From: Streptomyces avidinii
GTDB taxonomy: Bacteria; Actinomycetota; Actinomycetes; Streptomycetales; Streptomycetaceae
Length of the DNA stretch: 64,000 nt
Direction: 5' to 3'
NCBI RefSeq assembly: GCF_014650695.1
Contig: NZ_BMVL01000005.1
Location: 186,001 to 250,000, forward strand
Shown: positions 51,578-61,084 of the stretch, one piece after another
Layout of the letters: the number at the start of each line of letters is the position of its first letter
How positions within the stretch are numbered: the first letter of the stretch is position 1
Notes under the pieces: generated by a model
Database searches by the model: none
What the model saw: only the letters and a program-made list of their open reading frames with translations
What the model was told of the DNA's origin: nothing
Translations under genes and position numbers: made by a program

Positions 51578-53811
51578 GACTTCCGGCACAGACGGCGGGC
51601 GCGCCGAAGGCCGCCGCGGCGCCCACCGCGGCACCGGTCACCGGGGCGTCGGCGGCCCCGCACGGCGGCATCGAGGACCGGATCGCCCGCTTCGCGACGA
51701 TCTGGGGGCGGGCGATCTTCCCGGTCACGGCGACCTCGCTGACCCGCACCGAGTTCGAACGGCACCTCCTGCCGCTCACCCGCAGGCTCACCGAGGCCCT
51801 GCACGCCCGGCCGTTCGACGCCTCGGTCGCCCAGCAGGTGGGGGCGGAACTCGTCGCCGTGCACTGCACCGACCCCGAGGCCCTGGCCGGCACCCTCGGC
51901 GTGATCGAGTCGTACCTGGTGCTCTACTGCGGCCCGGACGGGCCCGAGGGCTCCGGCGTGGAGGGCACCGAGGAGTACCGCTCCCGCTGCGCCCGGCTCC
52001 AGCACGCCATCGCGGCGGGATACGCCCGGGCCCTGCGCGAGCGCACCCTCAGGGAGCAGGAGGCCATCGCGCGCTCGGCGCTGACCGCCCGCACCGACGC
52101 GCAGCAGGCCCTGCACGCGAGCGAGGAGCGCTTCCGGGCGGTCTTCGAGGGCGCGGCCGTCGGCATCGGCATCGCCGACCTCGACGGGAACGTCCTGGAG
52201 GTCAACGACACCCTGCTGCAGATGTTCGGCGGCCTGGAAGGGCACGTCCGCAGCCGCAACGTCAGCGAGTGGGGGCACCCCGACGACACCCCGCACGTGT
52301 GGCGGATGTACGGCGAGCTGGTGCGCGGCGAGCGCGAGAGCTACCGCGTGGAGAAGCCGTACTACCGGCACGACGGGACCGTGCTCTGGACCAATCTGAC
52401 GGTGTCGCTGCTGCGTGACGCCGACGGGACGCCGCAGTACCAGCTGGCGCTGATGGAGGACACCACCGAACGCCGGCTGCTGAACCTGCGCCTGCGCTAC
52501 GAGGCCACTCACGACGCCCTCACCGGCCTGCCCAACCGGACGCTGTTCTTCGAGCGGCTGGAGAAGGCCCTCGGCGGCGCCGGGGGCGACCGCTACGGGC
52601 TGTGCTACCTGGACCTCGACGGCTTCAAGGCGGTCAACGACAGCCTCGGGCACTCGGCGGGGGACCGGCTGCTGGTCGAGGTCGCCGACCGGCTCCAGAG
52701 CTGCGCCACCGGCCCCGGCGAGGTGGTGGCCCGGCTCGGCGGCGACGAGTTCGTCGCCCTGACCACCGGCTCGGACACCGAGCAGAAGGTCACCGATCTC
52801 GCGATCCGCATCCTGACCGCCCTGTCCACCCCGATCCGGCTGGAGGGCCGGGAACTGACGGTCCGGGGCAGCATCGGCATCGTCGAGGGCCGGGCCAAGG
52901 AACGCACCCCGGCGGAGGTCCTGCGCAGCGCCGACATCACGATGTACCGGGCCAAGGCGGCCGGCGGCAACCGCTTCGAATTCGCCGACGCCGAGGCCGA
53001 CGCCCGCGCGATCACCCGCCACGGCCTCACCAACGCCCTGCCGGCGGCGCTGGAACGCGGCGAGTTCTTCATCGAGTACCAGCCGCTGGTCCACATGCGC
53101 GACGGCAGCGTGCACGGAGCCGAGGCCCTGGTGCGCTGGTCGCACCCGCAGTACGGGGTACTCGGACCGGACCGCTTCATCCCGCTCGCCGAACGGACCG
53201 GGCTGATCGTGCCGCTCGGCCGCTGGGTGCTGGAGGAGGCCGTCCGCCAGGCCCGCATCTGGCAGCGCCAGCACGGAGGCTCCGCCCTGCGGATCAACGT
53301 CAACCTCTCCCCGACCCAGCTGCACCACCCGGGCCTGGTCGCCGACACCGTGGCGGTGCTGGAGAAGTCCGGCCTCGCCCCGGGCGCATTGTGCCTGGAG
53401 GTCACCGAGTCGGCGCTGATAGGAGCCGACGACGAGCTCCTGGAACCGCTGCGCCGGCTCGCCGCCCTCGGCGTGGACATCGCGCTCGACGACTTCGGCA
53501 CCGGCTACTCGAACCTGGCCAACCTCCGGCGGCTGCCCGTCAGCGTCCTCAAGCTCGATCGCTCCTTCACCCAGGGGATGCAGCAGCAGCCGGCCAACCC
53601 GGTCGACGTCAAGATCGTGGAAGGGATCGTCGCCCTGGCCCACAGCCTCGAACTCGCCGTGACCGTCGAGGGTGTGGAGACCGGAGCCCAGGCCGCCCAG
53701 CTGCGCGCCCTCGGCTGCGACACTGCGCAGGGCTGGTACTACGCCCGGCCCGGCGCCCCCGACCGCATCCACACCCTCTCCCTCTCGGACGCCGTGCCCA
53801 CACCCTCCTGA
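51574..53811 (+). CDS. PAS-GGDEF-EAL cyclic-di-GMP synthase/phosphodiesterase
   Basis: A 745-residue cytosolic protein. The N-terminal 170 residues are helical (FATIWGRAIFPVTATSLTRT). Then PAS (about 180-300; RFRAVFEGAAVGIGIADLDG), GGDEF (about 315-475) with intact VVARLGGDEFVAL and LDLDGFKAVNDSLGHSAGDR, and EAL (about 490-735) with VHGAEALVRWSHPQYGVLGP, EVTESALIGADDELL, DDFGTGYSNL and VEGVETG. Both catalytic centres look intact. The RxxD inhibitory site before GGDEF is absent (ATGPGEVVAR). It likely controls development through c-di-GMP. GTG 51574 overlaps the methyltransferase stop. Confidence 0.95.
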   Translation: MRLPAQTAGAPKAAAAPTAAPVTGASAAPHGGIEDRIARFATIWGRAIFPVTATSLTRTEFERHLLPLTRRLTEALHARPFDASVAQQVGAELVAVHCTDPEALAGTLGVIESYLVLYCGPDGPEGSGVEGTEEYRSRCARLQHAIAAGYARALRERTLREQEAIARSALTARTDAQQALHASEERFRAVFEGAAVGIGIADLDGNVLEVNDTLLQMFGGLEGHVRSRNVSEWGHPDDTPHVWRMYGELVRGERESYRVEKPYYRHDGTVLWTNLTVSLLRDADGTPQYQLALMEDTTERRLLNLRLRYEATHDALTGLPNRTLFFERLEKALGGAGGDRYGLCYLDLDGFKAVNDSLGHSAGDRLLVEVADRLQSCATGPGEVVARLGGDEFVALTTGSDTEQKVTDLAIRILTALSTPIRLEGRELTVRGSIGIVEGRAKERTPAEVLRSADITMYRAKAAGGNRFEFADAEADARAITRHGLTNALPAALERGEFFIEYQPLVHMRDGSVHGAEALVRWSHPQYGVLGPDRFIPLAERTGLIVPLGRWVLEEAVRQARIWQRQHGGSALRINVNLSPTQLHHPGLVADTVAVLEKSGLAPGALCLEVTESALIGADDELLEPLRRLAALGVDIALDDFGTGYSNLANLRRLPVSVLKLDRSFTQGMQQQPANPVDVKIVEGIVALAHSLELAVTVEGVETGAQAAQLRALGCDTAQGWYYARPGAPDRIHTLSLSDAVPTPS

Positions 53812-53847
53812 CGATGCCCGCCCCGCCGGGGGCCAGGCTCCAAGACC

Positions 53848-53903
53848 GGGAACCCCGGGGCGGGAACCCCGGGGCCGGGATGCCGGGGCGGGGATGCCGG
53901 GGC
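53848..53903. repeat. Four tandem 13-14-base G/C-rich units
   Basis: Units: GGGAACCCCGGGGC twice (53848-53875), then GGGATGCCGGGGC (53877-53889) and GGGGATGCCGGGGC (53890-53903). They lie between the convergent c-di-GMP and monooxygenase stops. Each contains a CCCCGGGG or similar core, so the array can form hairpins and may serve as a terminator or have arisen by slippage. Confidence 0.65.
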
Positions 53904-53923
53904 GGGGGCCGGCCGGGGCCGCT

Positions 53924-55015
53924 TCAGGCCCCGGCGGGCGGCTGCGCCCGGTTCATGCCGACCTCCGTCCCCTGGCCGGGGGTCCGGACGGCCTCCACGA
54001 CCCGCTCGTACCGCTCCGCCGTGTCGGCCAGGACGTCGGCGACCACCGGCAGCCGCTCCGCCTCGTACGCGTCGAGCACCTCCTCACCGCCGGGCCCGCT
54101 CAGCGCGGCGGCCAGCGTCCGGCCGAGGGCGGCCGCGTCCTGGATACCGGTGTTCATACCGAGCCCGCCGGCTATGGGCTGCACGTGCGCGGCGTCCCCG
54201 GCGAGGAAGACCCGGCCCTCCCGCATCCGCGTGGCCATCCGGACATTGACCCGCCAGGCCGAGATCCAAGTGGCATCGACGAGCCGGATCCCGGGTACTC
54301 GGGCATGGCGGTCGAAGAGCCGCTGGAAGCTCTCCAGGGAGGGCGGGACCGGCTCGCCCCGCTCGCCCCGCTCGGGCGAGGCCTGCAGCTGGAAGCTGTC
54401 CGTCCCCGGCATCGGGCAGAGCAGCATGCCGCCGCCGTCCGAGGTGAACCACTGGTGCCAGGCGTCCCGGCCGAGCCCGGGTGCCCGGACGTCCCCGATG
54501 ACCATCGCGGGCTCCTCCTGGCCGTTCCCCTCGAAGGGGATGCCGAGCAGCTTGCGGGTGGTGCTGCGCCCGCCGTCGCACCCGGCGACATAGCGGGCTC
54601 CGATCACGGTGCCGTCCGCCAGCTCCGTGTGCACACCGGACTCGTCCTGGCTGATGCCGGCGAGCTCCGATCCGTACTCGACCCGCACCCCCAGCCCGGC
54701 GAGCCGGTCGCGCAGGGCCGCCTCGATCTGCCACTGCCCGAGCAACAGACCGGCTTCGGTGGGGGTGTCGTTGATGTGCTCGCCGTCGAAGTACTTGCGC
54801 AGGACCACCTTCTTGTTGCCGGTGGCTTCGAGGGCCTCGAGCACGCCGAGCCGCCGGAAGACATCGAGGCTGCCCGGCAGCAGCCCCTTGCCGCGGGATT
54901 CGTGGTGCGGCTCGGTGCGCCGGTCGATGACACGCACGGCGAAGCCGCGCAGCGCCAGGTCGCAGGCGAGCGTCAGTCCGGTGGGGCCGGAACCGGTGAT
55001 CAGTACGTCGGTCAT
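53924..55015 (-). CDS. FAD-dependent aromatic monooxygenase
   Basis: A 363-residue flavoprotein of the PHBH/UbiH group: FAD GxGxxG in VLITGSGPTGLTLACDLALR, then RGKGLLPGSLDVFRRLGVLE, GARYVAGCDGGRSTTRKLL (DG motif), and RVFLAGDAAHVQPIAGGLGM (GD motif). It lacks the extra C-terminal thioredoxin-like domain of larger enzymes. The substrate is probably an aromatic or polyketide. It is divergent from a TetR gene with a GTTAC-N4-GTAAC palindrome between. The frame is open to 55801, but that part is antisense to tetR. Confidence 0.92.
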   Translation of the reverse strand: MTDVLITGSGPTGLTLACDLALRGFAVRVIDRRTEPHHESRGKGLLPGSLDVFRRLGVLEALEATGNKKVVLRKYFDGEHINDTPTEAGLLLGQWQIEAALRDRLAGLGVRVEYGSELAGISQDESGVHTELADGTVIGARYVAGCDGGRSTTRKLLGIPFEGNGQEEPAMVIGDVRAPGLGRDAWHQWFTSDGGGMLLCPMPGTDSFQLQASPERGERGEPVPPSLESFQRLFDRHARVPGIRLVDATWISAWRVNVRMATRMREGRVFLAGDAAHVQPIAGGLGMNTGIQDAAALGRTLAAALSGPGGEEVLDAYEAERLPVVADVLADTAERYERVVEAVRTPGQGTEVGMNRAQPPAGA

Positions 55016-55076
55016 GGGTTGTCCTCTCCTCGTCGATGTCTCAAGGAAAGCGGCTCCCGACAGAAAAAGCAACCCG

Positions 55077-55090
55077 GTTACAAAAGTAAC
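55077..55090. promoter_or_regulatory. TetR operator candidate GTTAC-AAAA-GTAAC
   Basis: GTTACAAAAGTAAC, extended by CCG...CGG with one base bulged. It lies 62 bases upstream of the monooxygenase and 31 bases upstream of tetR, overlapping the expected divergent promoters. This fits repression of both by the TetR protein. Confidence 0.65.
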
Positions 55091-55120
55091 TCGGTCACGA
55101 ATCCATGCTACGCTGTGCGC

Positions 55121-55795
55121 ATGGAGAACACGACGGGTCTGCGCGAGAACAAGAAGCTCCGAACGCGTCACCGCCTGGCGGCCACGGCGCTGGAGCTCTT
55201 CCTGGAGCGTGGCTTCGATGCGGTGTCGGTGGCGGACGTCGCCGCGGCGGCCGAGGTCTCCAAGCCCACCCTCTTCCGGTACTTCCCGAGCAAGGAGGAC
55301 CTGCTGCTCGACCGGTTCGCCGACCATCAGGACGAGGCGGCGCGCATCGTGCGCGAACGGCCCGCCGGCTGCACGCCGGTGGGTGCGGTGCACGCGCACT
55401 TCCTGTCGGCGCTGGCCGAGCGGGACCCGATCACCGGGCTGTGCGACCACCCGAACGTGATGGCCTTCCAGCAGCTGGTCTACAGCACCGCCAGCCTGCA
55501 GACCCGGCTGAGGAGCTACACCGACCGCGAGGTGGAGTTGCTCGCCCTCGTGCTGGAGGCGGAAGCCGTCCCGCCGCTCGCCGCCCGCCTGGCGGCCATG
55601 CATCTGGTGGCGGTTCGCCGCGAGCTGGGCCGGGAGAACTGGCGGCGGATCGCATCTGGGCAGAGCGCCGACGAGGCTCACGCGGCCGCGGTGGCCGAGG
55701 CCGATCAGGTCTTCGGGATGCTCGCCGAGGGGCTCGACAGAACCCTGCCGACAGCCCCGGCTTCCGCCCCGGCCACGGCTTCCGCCCCGGAGTGA
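55121..55795 (+). CDS. TetR-family repressor
   Basis: A 224-residue TetR. The N-terminal HTH is RHRLAATALELFLERGFDAV then SVADVAAAAEVSKPTLFRYF followed by PSKEDLLLDRFADHQDEAAR. The ligand domain follows, ending with an Ala/Pro-rich low-complexity tail (about 205-224; TAPASAPATASAPE). It is divergent from the FAD monooxygenase and likely derepresses it upon binding an aromatic ligand. ATG 55121 (GTGCGC before) lacks a clear ribosome site, so it may be leaderless. Confidence 0.93.
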   Translation: MENTTGLRENKKLRTRHRLAATALELFLERGFDAVSVADVAAAAEVSKPTLFRYFPSKEDLLLDRFADHQDEAARIVRERPAGCTPVGAVHAHFLSALAERDPITGLCDHPNVMAFQQLVYSTASLQTRLRSYTDREVELLALVLEAEAVPPLAARLAAMHLVAVRRELGRENWRRIASGQSADEAHAAAVAEADQVFGMLAEGLDRTLPTAPASAPATASAPE

Positions 55796-55841
55796 CCGCA
55801 AGTTCCCCCCGGGGGCGGCCGGTGCCCCCGCCGCGGCGGAA

Positions 55842-56720
55842 TCAGCCGGTCAGTATGCGCTGCAGCTCGCGAGCCGCGCGCGGGGGAGCCACGTCGGTGC
55901 GGTGGGCCAGGGCGATCGTGCGGCGCAGCGGGGAGCCGGCCAGCGGGGTCACCCGCAGGCCGGGTCCGGCCCGGTCCACCACCATCGCCGGGACCACTGC
56001 GATACCGAGGCCCGCCCGGGCGAAGCCCAGGACCGCGTCCATCTCCCCGCCCTCCACGGTGAAGACCGGCTCGAACCCCTCCGCGCGGCAGGCCGCCACC
56101 GTGAGCTCACGCAGGTCGTAGCCGTGCCGGAACATCACCATCGGCTCGTCCCGCAGCCCCCGGATGGTCAGCTCGCCGCCCCCGCCGGGCGCCGGACGGT
56201 CCGCCGACGAGACCACCACGAGGTCTTCCGTCAGTAGCTCGACCGTGGTCAGGGCCGGGGCCGAAGGGGGGAGCGGCAGCGCGATCAGGGCCAGGTCCAG
56301 GGCCCCGCGCGCGAGCTCCCGTACGAGGTCGAGCGAGCCGCTCTCCTCGATCAGCAGCTCGATCCCCGGGTGCGCGTCGTGGAAGGCGCGCAGCACGTCC
56401 GGCAGCATGCCCGTGCAGATGCTGGGTGTGACGCCCAGCCGGACGCGGCCCCGGCGCAGCTGCGCCAGTTCCTGCACCTCCAGCCGCGCGGTATCCGCGT
56501 CCGCCAGGATCCGCCGGGCCAGCGGCAGTAGCGTCTCGCCCGCGTCGGTGAGCGTGATGTTGCCCCGCGCCCGGCTGAACAGCTCGGCCCCGAGTTCCCG
56601 TTCGAGCGCCTTGATCTGCTGGGAGAGCGAGGGCTGGGCCACGTGCACCCGCTCCGCGGCCCGGGTGAAATGCCGGGTCTCGGCGACCGCCACGAAGTAC
56701 AGGAGCTGCTGGAACTGCAT
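55842..56720 (-). CDS. LysR-family regulator of sdh
   Basis: A 292-residue LTTR. It begins MQFQQLLYFVAVAETRHFTR, then AAERVHVAQPSLSQQIKALE (HTH) and ELGAELFSRARGNITLTDAG. The effector domain has LGVTPSICTGMLPDVLRAFH and VLGFARAGLGIAVVPAMVVD. It is divergent from sdhCAB, with CGATAG-N7-CTATCG between. In streptomycetes a LysR next to this sdh type is a recurring arrangement. ATG 56720 is favoured; the frame to 56747 adds nine residues. The effector is unknown, perhaps a TCA-cycle acid. Confidence 0.93.
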   Translation of the reverse strand: MQFQQLLYFVAVAETRHFTRAAERVHVAQPSLSQQIKALERELGAELFSRARGNITLTDAGETLLPLARRILADADTARLEVQELAQLRRGRVRLGVTPSICTGMLPDVLRAFHDAHPGIELLIEESGSLDLVRELARGALDLALIALPLPPSAPALTTVELLTEDLVVVSSADRPAPGGGGELTIRGLRDEPMVMFRHGYDLRELTVAACRAEGFEPVFTVEGGEMDAVLGFARAGLGIAVVPAMVVDRAGPGLRVTPLAGSPLRRTIALAHRTDVAPPRAARELQRILTG

Positions 56721-56737
56721 CGGCCCAGGGTACGCCC

Positions 56738-56756
56738 CGATAGCCATCCTCTATCG
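56738..56756. promoter_or_regulatory. LysR binding site CGATAG-N7-CTATCG (T-N11-A)
   Basis: A perfect 6-bp inverted repeat with a 7-base spacer. Within it, T at 56741 and A at 56753 give the LTTR T-N11-A signature. It is 18 bases upstream of the lysR start and about 60 bases upstream of sdhC. A plausible sdh promoter follows: TTGGAC at 56776 and TACCGT at 56801. Confidence 0.78.
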
Positions 56757-56813
56757 ATATCAGCTCCATCATGTCTTGGACCTTTCGGCGCCTCCGTCCG
56801 TACCGTCGAGGAC

Positions 56814-57518
56814 ATGGCTCTGGCAACCCGGACGGATCGACGGCCGTCCACCACGCGCACGATCTGGGACTCCTCCGTCGGCAAGAAGTCCGTGATGGCC
56901 GTCTCCGGCCTGGTGATGCTCGGCTACCTCGTCGTGCACATGCTCGGCAACCTCAAGATCTTCTTCGGGGCGGACGAGTTCAACGGCTACGCCCACTGGC
57001 TGCGCACGCTCGGCTCGCCCTTCCTGCACCACGAGTGGGCCCTGTGGATCGTCCGCGTGGGACTGCTCGCCGCCGTCGTCGCCCACGCGGTGTCCGCGTA
57101 CCAGCTCAGCCGCCGCGACATCAGGGCGCGCCCGGTGAAGTACGCCCACAAGCGCCGCCGCGCGAGCTACGCCACCCGCACCATGCGGTGGGGCGGGGTC
57201 ATCCTCGGCCTGTTCATCGTCTGGCACCTGCTCGACCTGACCACGCTCACCGTCAACGAACGTGCCTGGGCCGGCCACCCGTACGAGAACGTCCTGTCCA
57301 CCTTCTCCACCTGGTACGGGAACACGATCTACATCGTGGCGATGGCCGCCCTCGGCCTGCACGTCCGGCACGGCTTCTGGAGCGCGGCGCAGACCCTCGG
57401 CGCGGGCAGCGCTCGACGCGACCGGACGCTGAAGTTCCTGGCCAACGGGCTGGCCCTCGTCCTCTTCGCCGGTTTCGTGTCCGTCCCCGTAGCCGTCATG
57501 ACCGGAGTGGTGAACTGA
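56814..57518 (+). CDS. sdhC: Succinate dehydrogenase cytochrome b subunit
   Basis: A 234-residue membrane subunit of a type-B (one-chain, di-heme) succinate dehydrogenase. It has five membrane helices: [80 protein letters not shown] and [20 protein letters not shown]. Conserved histidines in helices 1-4 (VVHMLG, VVAHAV, VWHLLD, GLHVRHG) fit heme ligands. It passes electrons from SdhB to menaquinone. The start is ATG 56814 with CGAGGAC upstream. sdhA starts 2 bases after its stop. No sdhD is present, as expected for this type. Confidence 0.95.
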   Translation: MALATRTDRRPSTTRTIWDSSVGKKSVMAVSGLVMLGYLVVHMLGNLKIFFGADEFNGYAHWLRTLGSPFLHHEWALWIVRVGLLAAVVAHAVSAYQLSRRDIRARPVKYAHKRRRASYATRTMRWGGVILGLFIVWHLLDLTTLTVNERAWAGHPYENVLSTFSTWYGNTIYIVAMAALGLHVRHGFWSAAQTLGAGSARRDRTLKFLANGLALVLFAGFVSVPVAVMTGVVN

Positions 57519-57520
57519 CC

Positions 57521-59496
<1,976 letters not shown>

Positions 59497-59500
<4 letters not shown>

Positions 59501-60243
59501 AGCTCACCCTGCGCGTCTGGCGCCAGCGCGGCGCCGACGCCCCCGGCCACATGGCGTCCTACGAGGTCGACGGCATCTCGGAGGACATGTCCTTCCTGGA
59601 GATGCTCGACACCCTCAACGAGGACCTGATCCTGCGCGGCGAGGACCCGGTCGCCTTCGACCACGACTGCCGCGAGGGCATCTGCGGCGCCTGCAGCCTC
59701 GTCATCAACGGCGACGCCCACGGCCCGGAACGCACCACCACCTGCCAGCTCCACATGCGGTCCTTCGACGACGGCGACACCATCGACGTCGAGCCGTGGC
59801 GGGCGGCCGCCTTCCCGGTGGTCAAGGACCTGGTCGTCGACCGCGGCTCCTTCGACCGGATCATCCAGGCCGGCGGCTACATCACCGCACCCACCGGCGC
59901 CGCCCCCGAGGCGCACGCCACCGCCGTGCCCAAGGCCGACGCCGACTTCGCCTTCGAGCACGCCGAGTGCATCGGCTGCGGTGCGTGCGTGGCGGCCTGC
60001 CCGAACGGCTCCGCGATGCTCTTCACCTCCGCCAAGGTGAACCACCTGAACGTGCTGCCGCAGGGCTCGCCGGAGCGCGAGACCCGGGTGCTGGACATGG
60101 TGGCCCGGATGGACGAGGAGGGCTTCGGCGGCTGCACCCTGACCGGCGAGTGCGCCACGGCCTGCCCGAAGGGGATCCCGCTGCCCTCAATCGCCGCGAT
60201 GAACAAGGAGTGGCTGCGGGCCGTGCGCAAGGGCCCCCGCTGA
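59497..60243 (+). CDS. sdhB: Succinate dehydrogenase iron-sulfur subunit
   Basis: A 248-residue Fe-S protein. The [2Fe-2S] ligands are in [20 protein letters not shown] with TTTCQLH; the ferredoxin-like clusters are [20 protein letters not shown] and [19 protein letters not shown]. It links the FAD in SdhA to the heme subunit. The ATG overlaps the sdhA stop (ATGA). The short C-terminus ([10 protein letters not shown]) matches relatives. Last gene of the sdhCAB operon; no obvious terminator before the next gene. Confidence 0.97.
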
Positions 60244-60428
60244 CCCGCGTCGTCCGGGCCTGAGCGGGGTGTCCTGCCGGTCGGGCCCCGGCCGCTGCAC
60301 CCGGCTGTTCGGCCCCCCGGCCGCTGTACCCGGCCGCCGCATCCCGCCCGTGCGCCGATCGGCTGACCGGTGCGGCCCGCGCCGCGCCGGACCCCGCCGC
60401 CACCGGGGCCATGGGGGACAGTGACCCC

Positions 60429-61079
60429 ATGCCAGAAGCCCCCGCCGGGTCCGGACCCCGCCGCCGAGCCGTACTGGCCGCCGCCCTCACCCCGCTGGCC
60501 GGGTCCGGGTGCTCCGGCGGGGAAGCCCCCCGCACCCCGGCGCCCGGCGCGCAGGCCGGGCCCAAGGACGCCCTGATCATGGTGATCCGGCACGCGGAGA
60601 AACCGTACGCCGGTGACGTCGGCCGGGACGCGGAGGGCGAGGACGATCCCGGCTCGCTGGCCGGCCGGGGCTGGCGCCGCGCCGAGGAGCTCCCGCGCCT
60701 CTTCCCGCCGGCCCGCAGCTCCTCGCTGCCCCGCCCCGCGGCGGTGTTCGCGGCCGGCGGTGAACGGGGCGCCCCCGCGCGGTGCCGGCAGACCGTGACG
60801 GCGCTGGCCGCCGCGCTGCGCACCCCCGTCCGTACCGAGTTCGCCGTCGGCGCCGAAGCCGCCCTCGCGCAGGCCGCGTCGGCCGCGCCCATGCCCGTAC
60901 TCGTCTGCTGGGAGCACACCGGGATCCCGCGCCTGGTCAGCGCCCTCGGCGCCGGCGGCGTCCCCGGCGTCCCGGCCACCTGGCCCGACCGCCACGACCT
61001 CGTCTGGATGTTCACCCGCCGCCGGGGTCGGTGGAGCTTCCGCGAACTGCCGCAGCACCTGCTCCCCGGCGACGCCTGA
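60429..61079 (+). CDS. Histidine-phosphatase-superfamily lipoprotein
   Basis: A 216-residue exported protein. Twin-Arg and lipobox-like signal: GPRRRAVLAAALTPLAGSGC. The fold starts DALIMVIRHAEKPYAGDV, matching the catalytic RHxE/D of histidine phosphatases (here RHAEKP). Further conserved blocks are ARCRQTVTALAAALRTPVRT and MPVLVCWEHTGIPRLVSALG, with the second catalytic His in WEHT. Substrate unknown. ATG 60429 is chosen; ATG 60411 is possible. It converges with the uvrA-like gene, 5 bases between stops. Confidence 0.85.
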   Translation: MPEAPAGSGPRRRAVLAAALTPLAGSGCSGGEAPRTPAPGAQAGPKDALIMVIRHAEKPYAGDVGRDAEGEDDPGSLAGRGWRRAEELPRLFPPARSSSLPRPAAVFAAGGERGAPARCRQTVTALAAALRTPVRTEFAVGAEAALAQAASAAPMPVLVCWEHTGIPRLVSALGAGGVPGVPATWPDRHDLVWMFTRRRGRWSFRELPQHLLPGDA

Positions 61080-61084
61080 ACCGC

